From Rhodospirillales bacterium (GTDB lineage: Bacteria; Pseudomonadota; Alphaproteobacteria; Acetobacterales; Acetobacteraceae), in assembly GCA_025352565.1 (NCBI GenBank), contig JANXTF010000119.1, forward strand, positions 1-43,619: a stretch of DNA of 43,619 nucleotides, written 5' to 3'. This document shows, in pieces, positions 15,067-24,011 of this stretch. The position numbers and the translations under genes are program-made. The notes beneath the pieces are model-generated. The model saw nothing but the letters and a program-made list of their open reading frames with translations. It was not told where the DNA came from and ran no database searches. The stretch's first letter is position 1; every line of letters begins with the position of its first letter.

Positions 15067-16641
15067 ATGAGCATCGACCATCCCAGCTTCGGCAAGCTGG
15101 ACGACAGCCGGATTATTATATTCGACACCACTCTGCGCGACGGCGAGCAATCGCCCGGCTTCTCCATGAACATGCAGGAGAAGCTGCGCATGGCCCTTGC
15201 CCTCACCGAGTTGGGCGTCGATGTGCTCGAGGCCGGATTCCCGATCGCGAGCCAGGGCGATTTCGACAGCGTGAAGCTGATCGCCGAGACCGTACGCGGC
15301 CCGGTCATCACCGGCCTCGCCCGTACCGGCCGCGCCGACATCCTGCGTGCCGCGGAAGCCGTGGCCCCGGCCGAACGCAAGCGCATCCATGTGTTCCTCA
15401 GCACCAGCCCGCTGCACATGAAGTACAAGCTCCGCATGGAGCCCGAGGCCGTGCTGCAGCTCACCATCGACAGCGTGACCCTGGCCCGCCATCACACCGA
15501 CGACGTCGAATGGTCCGCCGAGGACGGCAGCCGCACCGACCCCGATTTCCTGTGTCGCTGCGTCGAGGCCGCCATCCGCGCCGGCGCCACCACCATCAAC
15601 ATCCCCGACACGGTCGGCTATGCCCTGCCGGAGGATATGTTCCGCATCTTCGCGATGGTGCGCGAGCGGGTTCCGGGCGCCGACAAGATCGTCCTCTCGA
15701 CCCACAACCACAACGACCTCGGCCTCGCGGTCGCCAACACGCTGGCGGCCATCCGCGCCGGCGCCCGCCAAGTGGAATGCACCATCAACGGCATCGGGGA
15801 GCGCGCCGGCAATGCCGCGCTGGAGGAGATCGTCATGGCAATCCGCACCCGGCCGGACGCGGTCGCGTGCAAGCCCACGATCGTGACCGAGAACATCATT
15901 AAGACGTCCAAGCTGCTTTCGACCATCACCGGCTTCGACGTGCAGCCGAACAAGGCCATCGTCGGCCGCAACGCCTTCGCCCATGAGAGCGGCATCCACC
16001 AGGACGGCGTGCTGAAGAACGCGGCCACCTACGAGATCATGACGCCCGAGAGCGTCGGGCTGCTGAAATCCAGCCTCGTGATGGGCAAGCATTCCGGCCG
16101 CGCCGCCTTCCGCGACAAGCTGCGCACGCTGGGCTATGGCGAACTCGGCGACAACCAGCTGAACGACGCGTTCCGCCGCTTCAAGGATCTGGCCGACCGG
16201 AAAAAGATCGTCTACGACGAGGACATCTCGGCCCTGGTCGACGATGAGGTGCTCCGCGACCACGACCGTATCCGCTTCGTGTCGCTCGACGTCCGCAGCG
16301 GCTCCAAGGCCCCGCCGCGCGCGGACCTGGAGCTGGAGATCGACGGCGTTGTCCGTGGGGCCCACGAAACCGGCGACGGCCCGGTGGACGCCACCTTCAA
16401 CGCCATCCGCGCCTGCTTCGCCCATGATGCGACGCTCAGCCTGTTTTCGGTCGGCGCCGTGACCGAGGGCACCGACGCCCAGGCGCGGGTGACGGTGCGG
16501 CTGATGGAGGCGGGCAAGATGGTGGACGGGCAGGGGGCCGACACGGACACGATCGTGGCGTCGGCGCGTGCCTACGTGCATGCGTTGAACAAGCTTCTGG
16601 TGAAGCGCGCGCGGACCGAGCCGGCGGCGCTTTCGGCATAG
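15067..16641 (+). CDS. leuA: 2-isopropylmalate synthase
   Basis: This 524-residue enzyme makes 2-isopropylmalate from acetyl-CoA and 2-oxoisovalerate, the first committed step of leucine synthesis. The TIM-barrel signature DTTLRDGEQSPG is near the N-terminus, the metal-binding STHNHNDLGLA lies in the middle, and NGIGERAGNAALEE and HESGIHQDG follow. The C-terminal third (about 390-515) is the LeuA regulatory dimer domain, so leucine feedback is expected. The length fits the usual 510-530. AGGACGA lies before the ATG. It is a single gene here, with other leu genes elsewhere, and is controlled by the upstream leader peptide and terminator. Confidence 0.97.
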   Translation: MSIDHPSFGKLDDSRIIIFDTTLRDGEQSPGFSMNMQEKLRMALALTELGVDVLEAGFPIASQGDFDSVKLIAETVRGPVITGLARTGRADILRAAEAVAPAERKRIHVFLSTSPLHMKYKLRMEPEAVLQLTIDSVTLARHHTDDVEWSAEDGSRTDPDFLCRCVEAAIRAGATTINIPDTVGYALPEDMFRIFAMVRERVPGADKIVLSTHNHNDLGLAVANTLAAIRAGARQVECTINGIGERAGNAALEEIVMAIRTRPDAVACKPTIVTENIIKTSKLLSTITGFDVQPNKAIVGRNAFAHESGIHQDGVLKNAATYEIMTPESVGLLKSSLVMGKHSGRAAFRDKLRTLGYGELGDNQLNDAFRRFKDLADRKKIVYDEDISALVDDEVLRDHDRIRFVSLDVRSGSKAPPRADLELEIDGVVRGAHETGDGPVDATFNAIRACFAHDATLSLFSVGAVTEGTDAQARVTVRLMEAGKMVDGQGADTDTIVASARAYVHALNKLLVKRARTEPAALSA

Positions 16642-16746
16642 GGGGATTTTCGCGCCCGGAACAAGTCCCACTCCGACCAATCTTGCCGCCGTCGCATCGA
16701 AGCGCCACTTGCCATATACATATCTGGTTTACCGGAGCATTCCGCC

Positions 16747-17802
16747 ATGCCGCTCGCCTTCCTCCGCGCCCCGGCCCTGCTCCTGGCCGGTCTCCTGCTG
16801 GTGGCGCCGGCGCTCGCGCGCAGCGGGCCGGAAAGCTTCGCACCCATGGTCAAGCGCATCCTGCCGGCTGTGGTGAACATCGCCGTGACCGAGAGTGTCG
16901 CCGGCAACGATCCGCTGGCGACGCTGCCGCCCGAGTTGCAGCGCCAGTTCCGCGACCGGCTTCGCAACAACCGGAAGCAGGAGATGCAGGGTGCCGGGTC
17001 CGGCTTCGTGATCGACGCCTCGGGCATCATCGTGACCAACAACCATGTGGTCGGCAACGCGGACAAGATCGTGGTGAGTTTCGCGAACGGCGCGCAATAC
17101 CCGGCCCGCGTCATCGGCACCGACGAACTGACGGACGTGGCCGTCATCAAGGTGAACGCATCCTCGCCGCTGCCTTTCGTCGTCTGGGGCGACAGCCGGG
17201 TGATGGAGGTGGGCGACTGGATCGTGGCGGCTGGCAACCCGTTCGGCCTCGGCGGTTCGGTCACCGCCGGCATCGTGTCGGCGCGGGGGCGGGATATCGG
17301 CGCCGGACCGTTCGACGACTTCATCCAGCTCGACGCGCCGATTAATCCGGGCAATTCCGGTGGTCCGGTGTTCGACACCGACGGCAATGTCATCGGCATC
17401 AACACCGCCATCGTTTCGCCCACCGGCGGCTCGGTCGGCATCGGCTTCGCGGTGCCGAGCGAACTCGCCGCCCCCATCGTGCAGGAACTGCGCGACCGGG
17501 GCCGGGTCGATCGCGGCTGGCTGGGCGTGACCATCCAGGAGAACAGCGAGGACACGCCGCGTCCGCGCGGCGGCGTAACCATCGCCGCCGTGGATCGCAC
17601 GGGCCCCGCGGCGCGGGCGGGAGTGCGGCCGGGCGACCAGATCGTGCAGGTGAACGGGCGCGGCGTGGACAGTTCGCGCGCGGTGATCAAAACCGTGGCG
17701 CTGATCCCGCCCGGCAATGCGGTGCATCTTGCGTTGCGGCGCGGAGGGCGGGACATGGAGTTGTCGGTCACGGTCGGGCGCCGGCCCGGCGGACCGGGTT
17801 AG
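16747..17802 (+). CDS. DegP/DegS-like periplasmic serine protease with one PDZ domain
   Basis: This HtrA-family (S1C) protease has 351 residues and an N-terminal signal sequence (about 1-25, PALARS cleavage region). The catalytic triad is visible: His100 in TNNHVV, Asp130 in DELTDVAV and Ser204 in GNSGGP. A single PDZ domain follows (about 255-345), whereas DegP and DegQ have two, so the layout is closer to DegS or to short HtrA proteins. The enzyme would degrade or refold misfolded envelope proteins. The response regulator gene starts 10 bases after its stop, making a protease-regulator-kinase operon. Confidence 0.93.
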   Translation: MPLAFLRAPALLLAGLLLVAPALARSGPESFAPMVKRILPAVVNIAVTESVAGNDPLATLPPELQRQFRDRLRNNRKQEMQGAGSGFVIDASGIIVTNNHVVGNADKIVVSFANGAQYPARVIGTDELTDVAVIKVNASSPLPFVVWGDSRVMEVGDWIVAAGNPFGLGGSVTAGIVSARGRDIGAGPFDDFIQLDAPINPGNSGGPVFDTDGNVIGINTAIVSPTGGSVGIGFAVPSELAAPIVQELRDRGRVDRGWLGVTIQENSEDTPRPRGGVTIAAVDRTGPAARAGVRPGDQIVQVNGRGVDSSRAVIKTVALIPPGNAVHLALRRGGRDMELSVTVGRRPGGPG

Positions 17803-17812
17803 GGGCTTTCGC

Positions 17813-18496
17813 ATGCGCATCCTGGTGGTCGAGGACGACACCGACGTCGCGGGCTTCGTGGTGAAGGGGCTGCGCGAGGCGGGCCATGTGGTCGAGCATG
17901 CGGCGAACGGTCGCGACGGCCTGTTCCTGGCGGCCAGCGAGAAATTCGACGCGATCGTGCTCGACCGGATGCTGCCCGGCGGCATCGACGGGCTGCGGCT
18001 GCTGGAGACGCTTCGGGCGCAGGACAACCAGACGCCGGTACTGTTCCTGTCCGCCATGGCGCAGGTCGATGACCGCGTGCGGGGGCTGAAGGCCGGCGGC
18101 GACGACTATCTCACCAAGCCGTTCGCCTTCGCCGAATTGCTGGCGCGGGTGGAGAATTTGGCGCGTCGCGGCAAGGGCGACGGCCCTGCCACCAAGCTGG
18201 TCACCGCCGATCTGGAGATGGATCTGCTCTCGCGCGGCGTGCGCCGGGCGGGCCAGAAAATCGACCTCCAGCCGCGCGAGTTCCGCCTGCTGGAATACCT
18301 GATGCGCCATTCCGGCCAGGTGGTGACGCGCACCATGCTGCTGGAAGGGGTGTGGGACTACCATTTCGACCCGCAGACCAACGTGATCGACGTCCACGTG
18401 TCCCGCCTGCGCCAGAAGATCGACAAGCCGTTTCCGCTGCCGCTGATCCATACGGTTCGTAATGCCGGCTACATGCTGCGGGAAGAGCAGCCGTGA
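17813..18496 (+). CDS. OmpR-family response regulator
   Basis: This is a 227-residue DNA-binding regulator. The receiver domain has the acidic pair in VVEDDTD, the phosphoacceptor Asp51 in VLDRMLPG and the switch Lys in LTKPFAF. The winged-helix domain follows from about residue 130 (LQPREFRLLEYLMRHSGQVVTR, then VDVHVSRLRQKID, then VRNAGYML). ATG 17813 was chosen because the receiver begins there and AGGGG lies upstream. Its cognate kinase is encoded 13 bases downstream. With the DegP-like protease before it, this suggests an envelope-stress circuit. Confidence 0.93.
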   Translation: MRILVVEDDTDVAGFVVKGLREAGHVVEHAANGRDGLFLAASEKFDAIVLDRMLPGGIDGLRLLETLRAQDNQTPVLFLSAMAQVDDRVRGLKAGGDDYLTKPFAFAELLARVENLARRGKGDGPATKLVTADLEMDLLSRGVRRAGQKIDLQPREFRLLEYLMRHSGQVVTRTMLLEGVWDYHFDPQTNVIDVHVSRLRQKIDKPFPLPLIHTVRNAGYMLREEQP

Positions 18497-18509
18497 TACA
18501 TCTTCCGCC

Positions 18510-19901
18510 ATGGATTGGGGGTCTCGCGCGTCCGGGCTGAACCTGCGTTCGGCGGGGGTGCGCTTCGGCGTGGCCTACGCGGCATTGTTCGGCGTGAGCG
18601 CGCTCGCGCTGGCATCGTTCCTGTGGTGGTCCACGGCGGGCCTGATGGAGCGGCAGGTCGATGACGCCATCAACGCCGATTCGCTCGGGCTGTCGGAGCG
18701 GTATCGTGAAACAGGCACGGCCGGCCTGTTGGAGACGATCAATCAGCGGCTGATAGGCAACGTCGATCGCGATGCGATCTACCTGCTGGTCGACCCGGCG
18801 ATGCGCCGGCTGACCGGCAATCTGCAGCGCTGGCCGGCGGGGATCGGCATGGATCAGGAATGGATCGAGCGGCCCCTGGAGCGCGACGGCCGCCGGAGCC
18901 TGGCCCGGGTGCATCAATTCGAGCTTGCCGGCGGCTATCACCTGATGATCGGGCGCGACGTGCAGGCGCGGGCCGAGATGCGGCATCTGCTGACCGACGC
19001 GCTGCTCTGGGCCGCCGCCATCGCCGTGGCGCTCGGCAGCGTCGGCGCATGGGCGGTGCGCGGGCTGTTTGGCATGACGCTGGCCGAGGTTTCGGCCATC
19101 GCGGGCGCCATCGGCGCGGGCGACCTCACGCGACGCGTGCGCGTCACCGGCCGGGGCGACGAATTCGACCGGCTGGCCGAGATCATCAACGACATGCTCG
19201 ACCGCATCGCGCAGCTGATGGACGGCGTGCGGCAGGTGTCCAACGCCATCGCGCATGATTTGCGCACGCCGATCGCCCGCGCCCGTGCCCGTCTGGAGGA
19301 CGCGGCGAACCACGCCAGCGGCGAAGCCGATCTGCGCGCGGCGCTGGAGCGGGCGCAGGCGGATCTGGACGGCATCACCGCGCTGTTCCAGGGATTGCTC
19401 CGCATCGCCGAAATCGAGGCCGGCGCGCGCCGCTCGGCGTTCGCGGCATTCGACGCGGCGCCGATGCTGCTCGACCTCGCGGATTTCTACGGGGCGGTCG
19501 CGGAGGAGCGTGAGGTGGTGCTGAAGCCGGACATTCCCGAAATCGTGCCGGTGTTCGGCGACCGCGACATGGTGCAGCAGGCGGTGGCCAACCTGCTCGA
19601 CAACGCCATCAAGTTCGCCCCGTCCGGAACCACGGTGCTGCTCTCCGCGACCCCCGAGGATGGCTGGGTCAGGATCGTGGTCGCCGACCAGGGGCCGGGC
19701 ATTCCGCTGGCGGACCGGCCCCGCGCGACCGAGCGTTTCTTTCGCGGCGAAAGCGCGCGCAGCACCCCGGGTTCCGGTCTTGGCCTGGCCCTCGTGCAAG
19801 CGGTCGCGACCCTGCATGGCGGCGTGCTGCGGCTCGAGGATGCCGGGCCGGGCCTCATCGCCACGCTGACCCTGCCGCACGGGCCGCGTGAGGTCGCCTG
19901 A
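18510..19901 (+). CDS. Membrane sensor histidine kinase (EnvZ/QseC-like)
   Basis: This 463-residue kinase has two membrane spans, one near the N-terminus (GVAYAALFGVSALALASFLWW) and one at about residues 170-190. They frame a periplasmic sensing region of about 130 residues. A HAMP domain and the phosphoacceptor helix NAIAHDLRTPIARARARLE follow, then an ATPase domain with NLLDNAIKFAP, DQGPGIP and GSGLGLALVQ. It should phosphorylate the OmpR-type regulator encoded just upstream. The 3' end overlaps the convergent phnM1 gene by 47 bases. Confidence 0.92.
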   Translation: MDWGSRASGLNLRSAGVRFGVAYAALFGVSALALASFLWWSTAGLMERQVDDAINADSLGLSERYRETGTAGLLETINQRLIGNVDRDAIYLLVDPAMRRLTGNLQRWPAGIGMDQEWIERPLERDGRRSLARVHQFELAGGYHLMIGRDVQARAEMRHLLTDALLWAAAIAVALGSVGAWAVRGLFGMTLAEVSAIAGAIGAGDLTRRVRVTGRGDEFDRLAEIINDMLDRIAQLMDGVRQVSNAIAHDLRTPIARARARLEDAANHASGEADLRAALERAQADLDGITALFQGLLRIAEIEAGARRSAFAAFDAAPMLLDLADFYGAVAEEREVVLKPDIPEIVPVFGDRDMVQQAVANLLDNAIKFAPSGTTVLLSATPEDGWVRIVVADQGPGIPLADRPRATERFFRGESARSTPGSGLGLALVQAVATLHGGVLRLEDAGPGLIATLTLPHGPREVA

Positions 19902-21027
19902 GACGATCCGCATACCCCGGCGCCAGCCAGGCCAGTTGCCCCGCCGCGATCGTGGCCACGACGCGCGCGGCTGGCGCGTCCACCAGAACCAGATCGGCCC
20001 GCAGCCCTGCTCCGATCCGCCCGCGATCGGGCAGTCCCGCCGCGCGCGCGGGGTTGTCCGAGATGAGCGCCCAGGCTTGCGCCAGATCGAGCACGCCGCG
20101 ATCGGCCAGGCGGAACGCGGCTTGCGCGAGGCAGGGATAGAAGTAGTCGCTGCACAGCACGTCGCAGATACCCGCTTCCGCCAGCCGCGCCGCCGAGGCC
20201 CAGCCGAGATGCGAACCGCCGCGCACCACGTTGGGGCTGCCCATCACAACGAAATCCCCCGCCGCGCGCGCGGCGGCGCCGACCTCCTCCGCCATCGGGA
20301 ATTCGCAGATGGCAGCGCCAAGCGCGCGGAAATGGCCGCGCCTGGCGATGGTGTCGTCGTCATGGCTCGCCATGGCGATGCCGGCGGCGCGGGCGGCGGC
20401 GGCGATGCGGGCTTGCGCGGCGGCAACCGCCGGGCCATTCGCCGCGGCCTTCATCGCCTCCGCCCGGAACGCCACGGCATCGAGCGGGCCGCGTTCGATG
20501 TATTTGGCGGCCTTCGCGGGATCGTGCAGGCGCCGCAGGATCGCGGGCGTGTGGTCGTTGAAGGCGAGCAGATGCACCCGTCCGGCGGCGATGTCGGCCA
20601 CCGCCATGTCGAGTGCCGCGAGGTTGTGCGCCTCCCAGCGCAGATGCACCCGCATGTCGCAGGTCCAGCTTCCGGCATCGAGCGCATCGAGCAGGGCGCG
20701 CCACATCGGAGCGCCGCGCAGGCCGGGCTCCCATGACAGGGTGATGCCATGGAACGCGGTGGTGACGCCGTTGGCAAGCAATTGCCGCTCGGTTTCGGCC
20801 CATGCGAGCGCCAGCGGGAAATCGACGCCGGGGCGCGGTTGCAACTGCCGCTCGAAGGCGTCGCCGTGGATGTCGATGATGCCGGGCAGGACGAGCAGGC
20901 CCGTGGCGTCGAAGATCGGCGCGCCCGCGCGGCCGGAGCCGAGTGCGGCGATGCGGCCATCCTCTATCAGTAGCCCGGTGTCGTGCAGCGCGCCATCCGC
21001 CAGCACGCGTCCGCGTTCGATCAACAT
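19855..21027 (-). CDS. phnM: PhnM-type amidohydrolase, first paralogue
   Basis: This is a 390-residue amidohydrolase of the kind annotated as alpha-D-ribose 1-methylphosphonate 5-triphosphate diphosphatase. That enzyme removes pyrophosphate to give the substrate of C-P lyase. The metal site starts at DIHGDAFERQ, where the second phnM in this window has DLHTDNLERQ. It continues with ASHDDDT and SPNVVRGGSH. It differs strongly from the second copy and belongs to the HGDAFER type found beside phnF in other alphaproteobacteria. ATG 21027 was taken because GGAG lies 9 bases upstream; an upstream TTG that overlaps the phnF stop is less likely. The tail beyond the conserved core (about the last 25 residues) runs into the 3' end of the convergent kinase gene. 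Confidence 0.82.
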   Translation of the reverse strand: MLIERGRVLADGALHDTGLLIEDGRIAALGSGRAGAPIFDATGLLVLPGIIDIHGDAFERQLQPRPGVDFPLALAWAETERQLLANGVTTAFHGITLSWEPGLRGAPMWRALLDALDAGSWTCDMRVHLRWEAHNLAALDMAVADIAAGRVHLLAFNDHTPAILRRLHDPAKAAKYIERGPLDAVAFRAEAMKAAANGPAVAAAQARIAAAARAAGIAMASHDDDTIARRGHFRALGAAICEFPMAEEVGAAARAAGDFVVMGSPNVVRGGSHLGWASAARLAEAGICDVLCSDYFYPCLAQAAFRLADRGVLDLAQAWALISDNPARAAGLPDRGRIGAGLRADLVLVDAPAARVVATIAAGQLAWLAPGYADRLRRPHAARAAGSAWR

Positions 21028-21032
21028 TTCCG

Positions 21033-21776
21033 TCAACTCCGTTCCGCCGGTTCGAACACAAGCTGTACCCGCGGCGTGGGGTAGCGGGCGATGCCGAACT
21101 CGACCACTCCGTCATCCTGATCGACGTTGACGCCTTCGGAGACGAGCAGCGGCCGGTTGCGGGGCAGGCGCAGCAATTCGGCCTCGCGCGGCGCGGGCAT
21201 GCGGGCCGAGACGCGGGTGACGCGCCTGCGGTAGTCGGACACGCCCTGCTGGGCCAGCGCCTCCGTGATGGTGGCGTGGGCTGCCAGCGCCGCCAGCAGG
21301 CCGGGGAAGCGGGCGGCCGGGAAATGATGCGTGCCGAGGCTTACCGGGCGGCCATCGGCGAGGCCGAGGCGTTCGAGGCGGACGATGCCGGCGCCCGGTG
21401 CGACGCCAAGCCCCGCCGCGATCTCGGCGTCGGCGCCCGTCTCGCGCAGGTCGAGGATGTGGCCCGATGGTTCCTTGTTGTGGCGCCGTATCCACTCCGA
21501 GAACCGGGTGCGGGATTGGATGGCGTAGTCCAGCACATCCTCGGCCACGAAGCTGCCTCGCCCCTGCTCCACGCGCACCAGGCCAGCGCGCGAAAGCTCT
21601 TCCAGCGCGCGGCGGACAGTGTGGCGATTGACGGCGAAACGCTGCGACAGCAGTACCTCGGTGGGCAGGCGCGCGCCCGGCGGCTGCGTGCCGTCGGCGA
21701 TCTCGCGTTCCAGCGTCTCGACGATCTGGCGCCACAGGGCGACGCCACCGCCGCGGGCGGGCGCCGTGGTCGTCAT
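21033..21776 (-). CDS. phnF: GntR-family repressor of phosphonate genes (PhnF)
   Basis: This 247-residue regulator has an N-terminal winged helix of GntR type (ALWRQIVETLEREI, then LPTEVLLSQRFAVNRHTVRRAL). The C-terminal domain is of the UTRA/HutC effector type. It is divergent from phnG and lies before phnM1, the usual PhnF position. A strong palindrome in the shared intergenic region is its likely operator. The effector is unknown; phosphate or a phosphonate intermediate is inferred from other PhnF proteins. Confidence 0.9.
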   Translation of the reverse strand: MTTTAPARGGGVALWRQIVETLEREIADGTQPPGARLPTEVLLSQRFAVNRHTVRRALEELSRAGLVRVEQGRGSFVAEDVLDYAIQSRTRFSEWIRRHNKEPSGHILDLRETGADAEIAAGLGVAPGAGIVRLERLGLADGRPVSLGTHHFPAARFPGLLAALAAHATITEALAQQGVSDYRRRVTRVSARMPAPREAELLRLPRNRPLLVSEGVNVDQDDGVVEFGIARYPTPRVQLVFEPAERS

Positions 21777-21835
21777 TGGGCGGTGGTCGTCATTGCAATG
21801 TCATCCCCAGCCGCGTCGGATCGTGCGAGTTCCGG

Positions 21836-21863
21836 TTGACGATATCGCGGCCACGGCTTAACT
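21836..21863 (+). promoter_or_regulatory. Probable promoter of the phnG operon
   Basis: TTGACG (21836-21841) is a good -35 box. A weak -10 candidate, TTAACT (21858-21863), follows after 16 bases. The 18-bp palindrome begins at the end of this -10 element, so a bound repressor would cover the start of transcription. The phnG ATG lies 33 bases further on. The -10 match is only partial. Confidence 0.45.
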
Positions 21864-21880
21864 GTCTAGACGTCTAAACA
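21863..21880. promoter_or_regulatory. Palindromic operator, likely PhnF site
   Basis: TGTCTAGACGTCTAAACA is an 18-bp palindrome, symmetric except for one base pair in each half. It contains two smaller perfect palindromes, GTCTAGAC and TAGACGTCTA. It sits between the divergent phnF and phnG genes, 17 bases before the phnG ATG. PhnF proteins are known to bind TCTAGAC-like palindromes, so repression of both directions is likely. Confidence 0.75.
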
Positions 21881-21896
21881 ACATTGGCTGGCTCGC

Positions 21897-22343
21897 ATGT
21901 CGTCTCCAACCCCCCGGCAACGCTGGATGGCCATTCTGGCGCGGGCCAAATTGGCCGAGTTGGCCGAGTTGCTGCCCGGCGCGCCCGCTTTGCCCGACTA
22001 CACCGTGCTGCGCGGGCCGCAATCCGGGCTGGTGATGCTGCGGGGGCGCGCCGGAGGCGGCGGCGAGGCGTTCAATCTCGGCGAGATGACGGTGACTCGC
22101 TGCACGGTGCGCGACGCCGCGGGCGGGGTCGGGCACGCCTATGTGGCGGGCCGCGACGGGGAGCAGGCGGCGCTGGCGGCGCGGCTGGACGCGGCGCTGC
22201 AAAGCCCCGCGCTGCACGACACGTTGGAGGCGCAGGTGATCGCGAAGCTGGCAGAGCGACAGGCCGCGCGTCGGCGCGCCGAGGCCGAGCGGGCGGCGGC
22301 GACGCGGGTGCGGTTCTTCACCATGGCGACCATGCGGTCATGA
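21897..22343 (+). CDS. phnG: C-P lyase subunit PhnG
   Basis: This 148-residue protein is the size of E. coli PhnG (about 150). It is part of the PhnGHIJ core complex, which with PhnI transfers the phosphonate to ATP to make ribose 1-phosphonate triphosphate. Conserved features are RQRWMAILARA near the start, GLVMLRGRAGG, FNLGEMTVTRCTVR and GHAYVAGRD. It is the first gene of the operon behind the palindromic operator. The ribosome binding site is weak. Its stop overlaps the phnH start (ATGA). Confidence 0.95.
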   Translation: MSSPTPRQRWMAILARAKLAELAELLPGAPALPDYTVLRGPQSGLVMLRGRAGGGGEAFNLGEMTVTRCTVRDAAGGVGHAYVAGRDGEQAALAARLDAALQSPALHDTLEAQVIAKLAERQAARRRAEAERAAATRVRFFTMATMRS

Positions 22344-22915
22344 ACATCGACCTGCCTGGCTTCAGCGACCCGGTACACGACGCGCAAGCCTGCTTCCGCG
22401 CGGTGCTGGACGCCATGAGCCGCCCCGGCACCGTACGCGCCGCCGGGGCAGGGCTGCTGCCGCCTGCCCCTCTCGCGCCCGCCACCGCCGCTGTTCTGCT
22501 GACGCTGGTGGATGGCGAGACGCCGCTCGGCATGGCCCCGCTGTTCCAGCCCGCCGCGGACTGGATTTCGTTTCATTGCGGCGCGCTTGTGCCAGCGGAC
22601 GCCGGCAGGGCCGCGTTCGTCCTGGCGACCGCGCTGCCGGACCTGTCCATGGCGGCGCAGGGCTCCGATGACCGCCCGGAGGACAGCGCCACCATCATCC
22701 TCCAGGTCGCGAGCCTCGCCGGCCCGTCGCGCTTCCGGCTGGCGGGGCCCGGCATCCAGAGCCACGCCATTTTGGCCGTGGGTGGCCTGCCCGCCGATTT
22801 CGTGGCCCGCTGGGCGCGGAACCAAAGGCTGTTTCCGCGTGGCGTCGATCTCATCCTGTGCGCGGGCGACCGCTTGGCCGCCCTGCCGCGCGGCATTCGT
22901 GTGAGCGAGGTCTGA
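22340..22915 (+). CDS. phnH: C-P lyase subunit PhnH
   Basis: This 191-residue subunit of the C-P lyase core complex is close to the usual 194. The N-terminal pattern GFSDPVHDAQACFRAVLDAMS is diagnostic, as are LLTLVDGETPL and the C-terminal RLFPRGVDLILCAGDRLAALPR. It overlaps phnG by four bases and is followed after one base by phnI. PhnH has no catalytic motif of its own and acts as a structural subunit. Confidence 0.95.
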   Translation: MNIDLPGFSDPVHDAQACFRAVLDAMSRPGTVRAAGAGLLPPAPLAPATAAVLLTLVDGETPLGMAPLFQPAADWISFHCGALVPADAGRAAFVLATALPDLSMAAQGSDDRPEDSATIILQVASLAGPSRFRLAGPGIQSHAILAVGGLPADFVARWARNQRLFPRGVDLILCAGDRLAALPRGIRVSEV

Positions 22916-22916
22916 A

Positions 22917-24011
22917 ATGGCCTATGTCGCGGTCAAGGGCGGCGAGCGCGCCATCGACAACGCCCATGCCTGGCTCGCCGAAGCGCGGCGCGGCGACCCG
23001 GCGGTGGCCGAGATCGGCGTGGACCAGATCGAGGCCCAGCTTGGCCGCGCGATCGACCGGGTGATGGCGGAGGGTTCGCTGCACGACCGGGGCCTCGCGG
23101 CGCTGGCGATCAAGCAGGCGCAGGGCGATTTGATCGAGGCCGCGTTTCTGCTGCGCGCCTATCGCACCACCCTGCCGCGCTTCGCCGCGTCGGCCCCGCT
23201 GGATACCGAAGCGATGCAGGTGCGGCGCCGCATCTCGGCCGTGTTCAAGGACCTGCCAGGCGGCCAGGTGCTCGGGCCGACCACGGACTACACCCACCGG
23301 CTGCTGGATTTCGCGCTCGCGGCGGAAGGTATCGCGCCACCCCGCGCGCCGCGCGCGGACGTGACCGACGAGACCATCCCGAGCGTCAACGCGATTTTGG
23401 CGCATGAGGGGCTGATCGAGCGGGATGCCGGCTCCTCCGGGGAGGAGCCCGCCGACCTCACACGCGAACCCTTGGCCTTTCCCGCCGGACGCGACGTGCG
23501 GTTGCAGGCATTGGCGCGCGGCGACGAGGGCTTTCTGCTGGCGCTCGGCTATTCGACGCAGCGCGGCTGGGGCGGCACCCATCCCTTCGTCGGCGAGTTG
23601 CGCGTGGGCGAGGTGGGCGTCGAGATCGTGCCGCCGGAACTCGGCTTCGCCATCGACATCGGCGATGTAAGCCTGACCGAATGCCAGATGGTGAACCAGT
23701 TCGCCGGCTCACGCAGCGTGAAGCCGCAATTCACGCGGGGCTATGGGCTGGTTTTCGGACACGCGGAGCGCAAGGCCATGTCGATGGCGCTGGTGGACCG
23801 GGCGATGCGCGCGGCGGAGCTGGGCGAGGACGCGACGGCGCCGGCGCAGAACATCGAGTTCGTTCTGTATCACTGCGACAACATCGAGGCGACGGGCTTC
23901 GTGGAACATCTGAAGCTGCCCCACTATGTGGATTTCCAGAGCGAGCTGGAGACGGTGCGGCGGATGCGCGCGGATGCCGACGCCGCCGCGATCCGAGAGG
24001 CTGCCGAATGA
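22917..24011 (+). CDS. phnI: C-P lyase subunit PhnI
   Basis: This 364-residue nucleosidase-like subunit swaps the adenine of ATP for phosphonate in the first step of C-P lyase catalysis. The start MAYVAVKGGERAI and the blocks QIEAQLGRAIDRVM, GFLLALGYSTQRGWGGTHPF and SLTECQMVNQF are typical. The length agrees with E. coli PhnI (354) plus a slightly longer C-terminus. It lies one base after phnH and overlaps phnJ by four bases. Confidence 0.96.
   Translation: MAYVAVKGGERAIDNAHAWLAEARRGDPAVAEIGVDQIEAQLGRAIDRVMAEGSLHDRGLAALAIKQAQGDLIEAAFLLRAYRTTLPRFAASAPLDTEAMQVRRRISAVFKDLPGGQVLGPTTDYTHRLLDFALAAEGIAPPRAPRADVTDETIPSVNAILAHEGLIERDAGSSGEEPADLTREPLAFPAGRDVRLQALARGDEGFLLALGYSTQRGWGGTHPFVGELRVGEVGVEIVPPELGFAIDIGDVSLTECQMVNQFAGSRSVKPQFTRGYGLVFGHAERKAMSMALVDRAMRAAELGEDATAPAQNIEFVLYHCDNIEATGFVEHLKLPHYVDFQSELETVRRMRADADAAAIREAAE

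Noticed and set aside
16683-16720. Promoter candidate before the DegP-like gene (TTGCCG and TATACA)
   Set aside because: The spacing is about 26 bases, outside the normal range, and no stress-sigma pattern was found.
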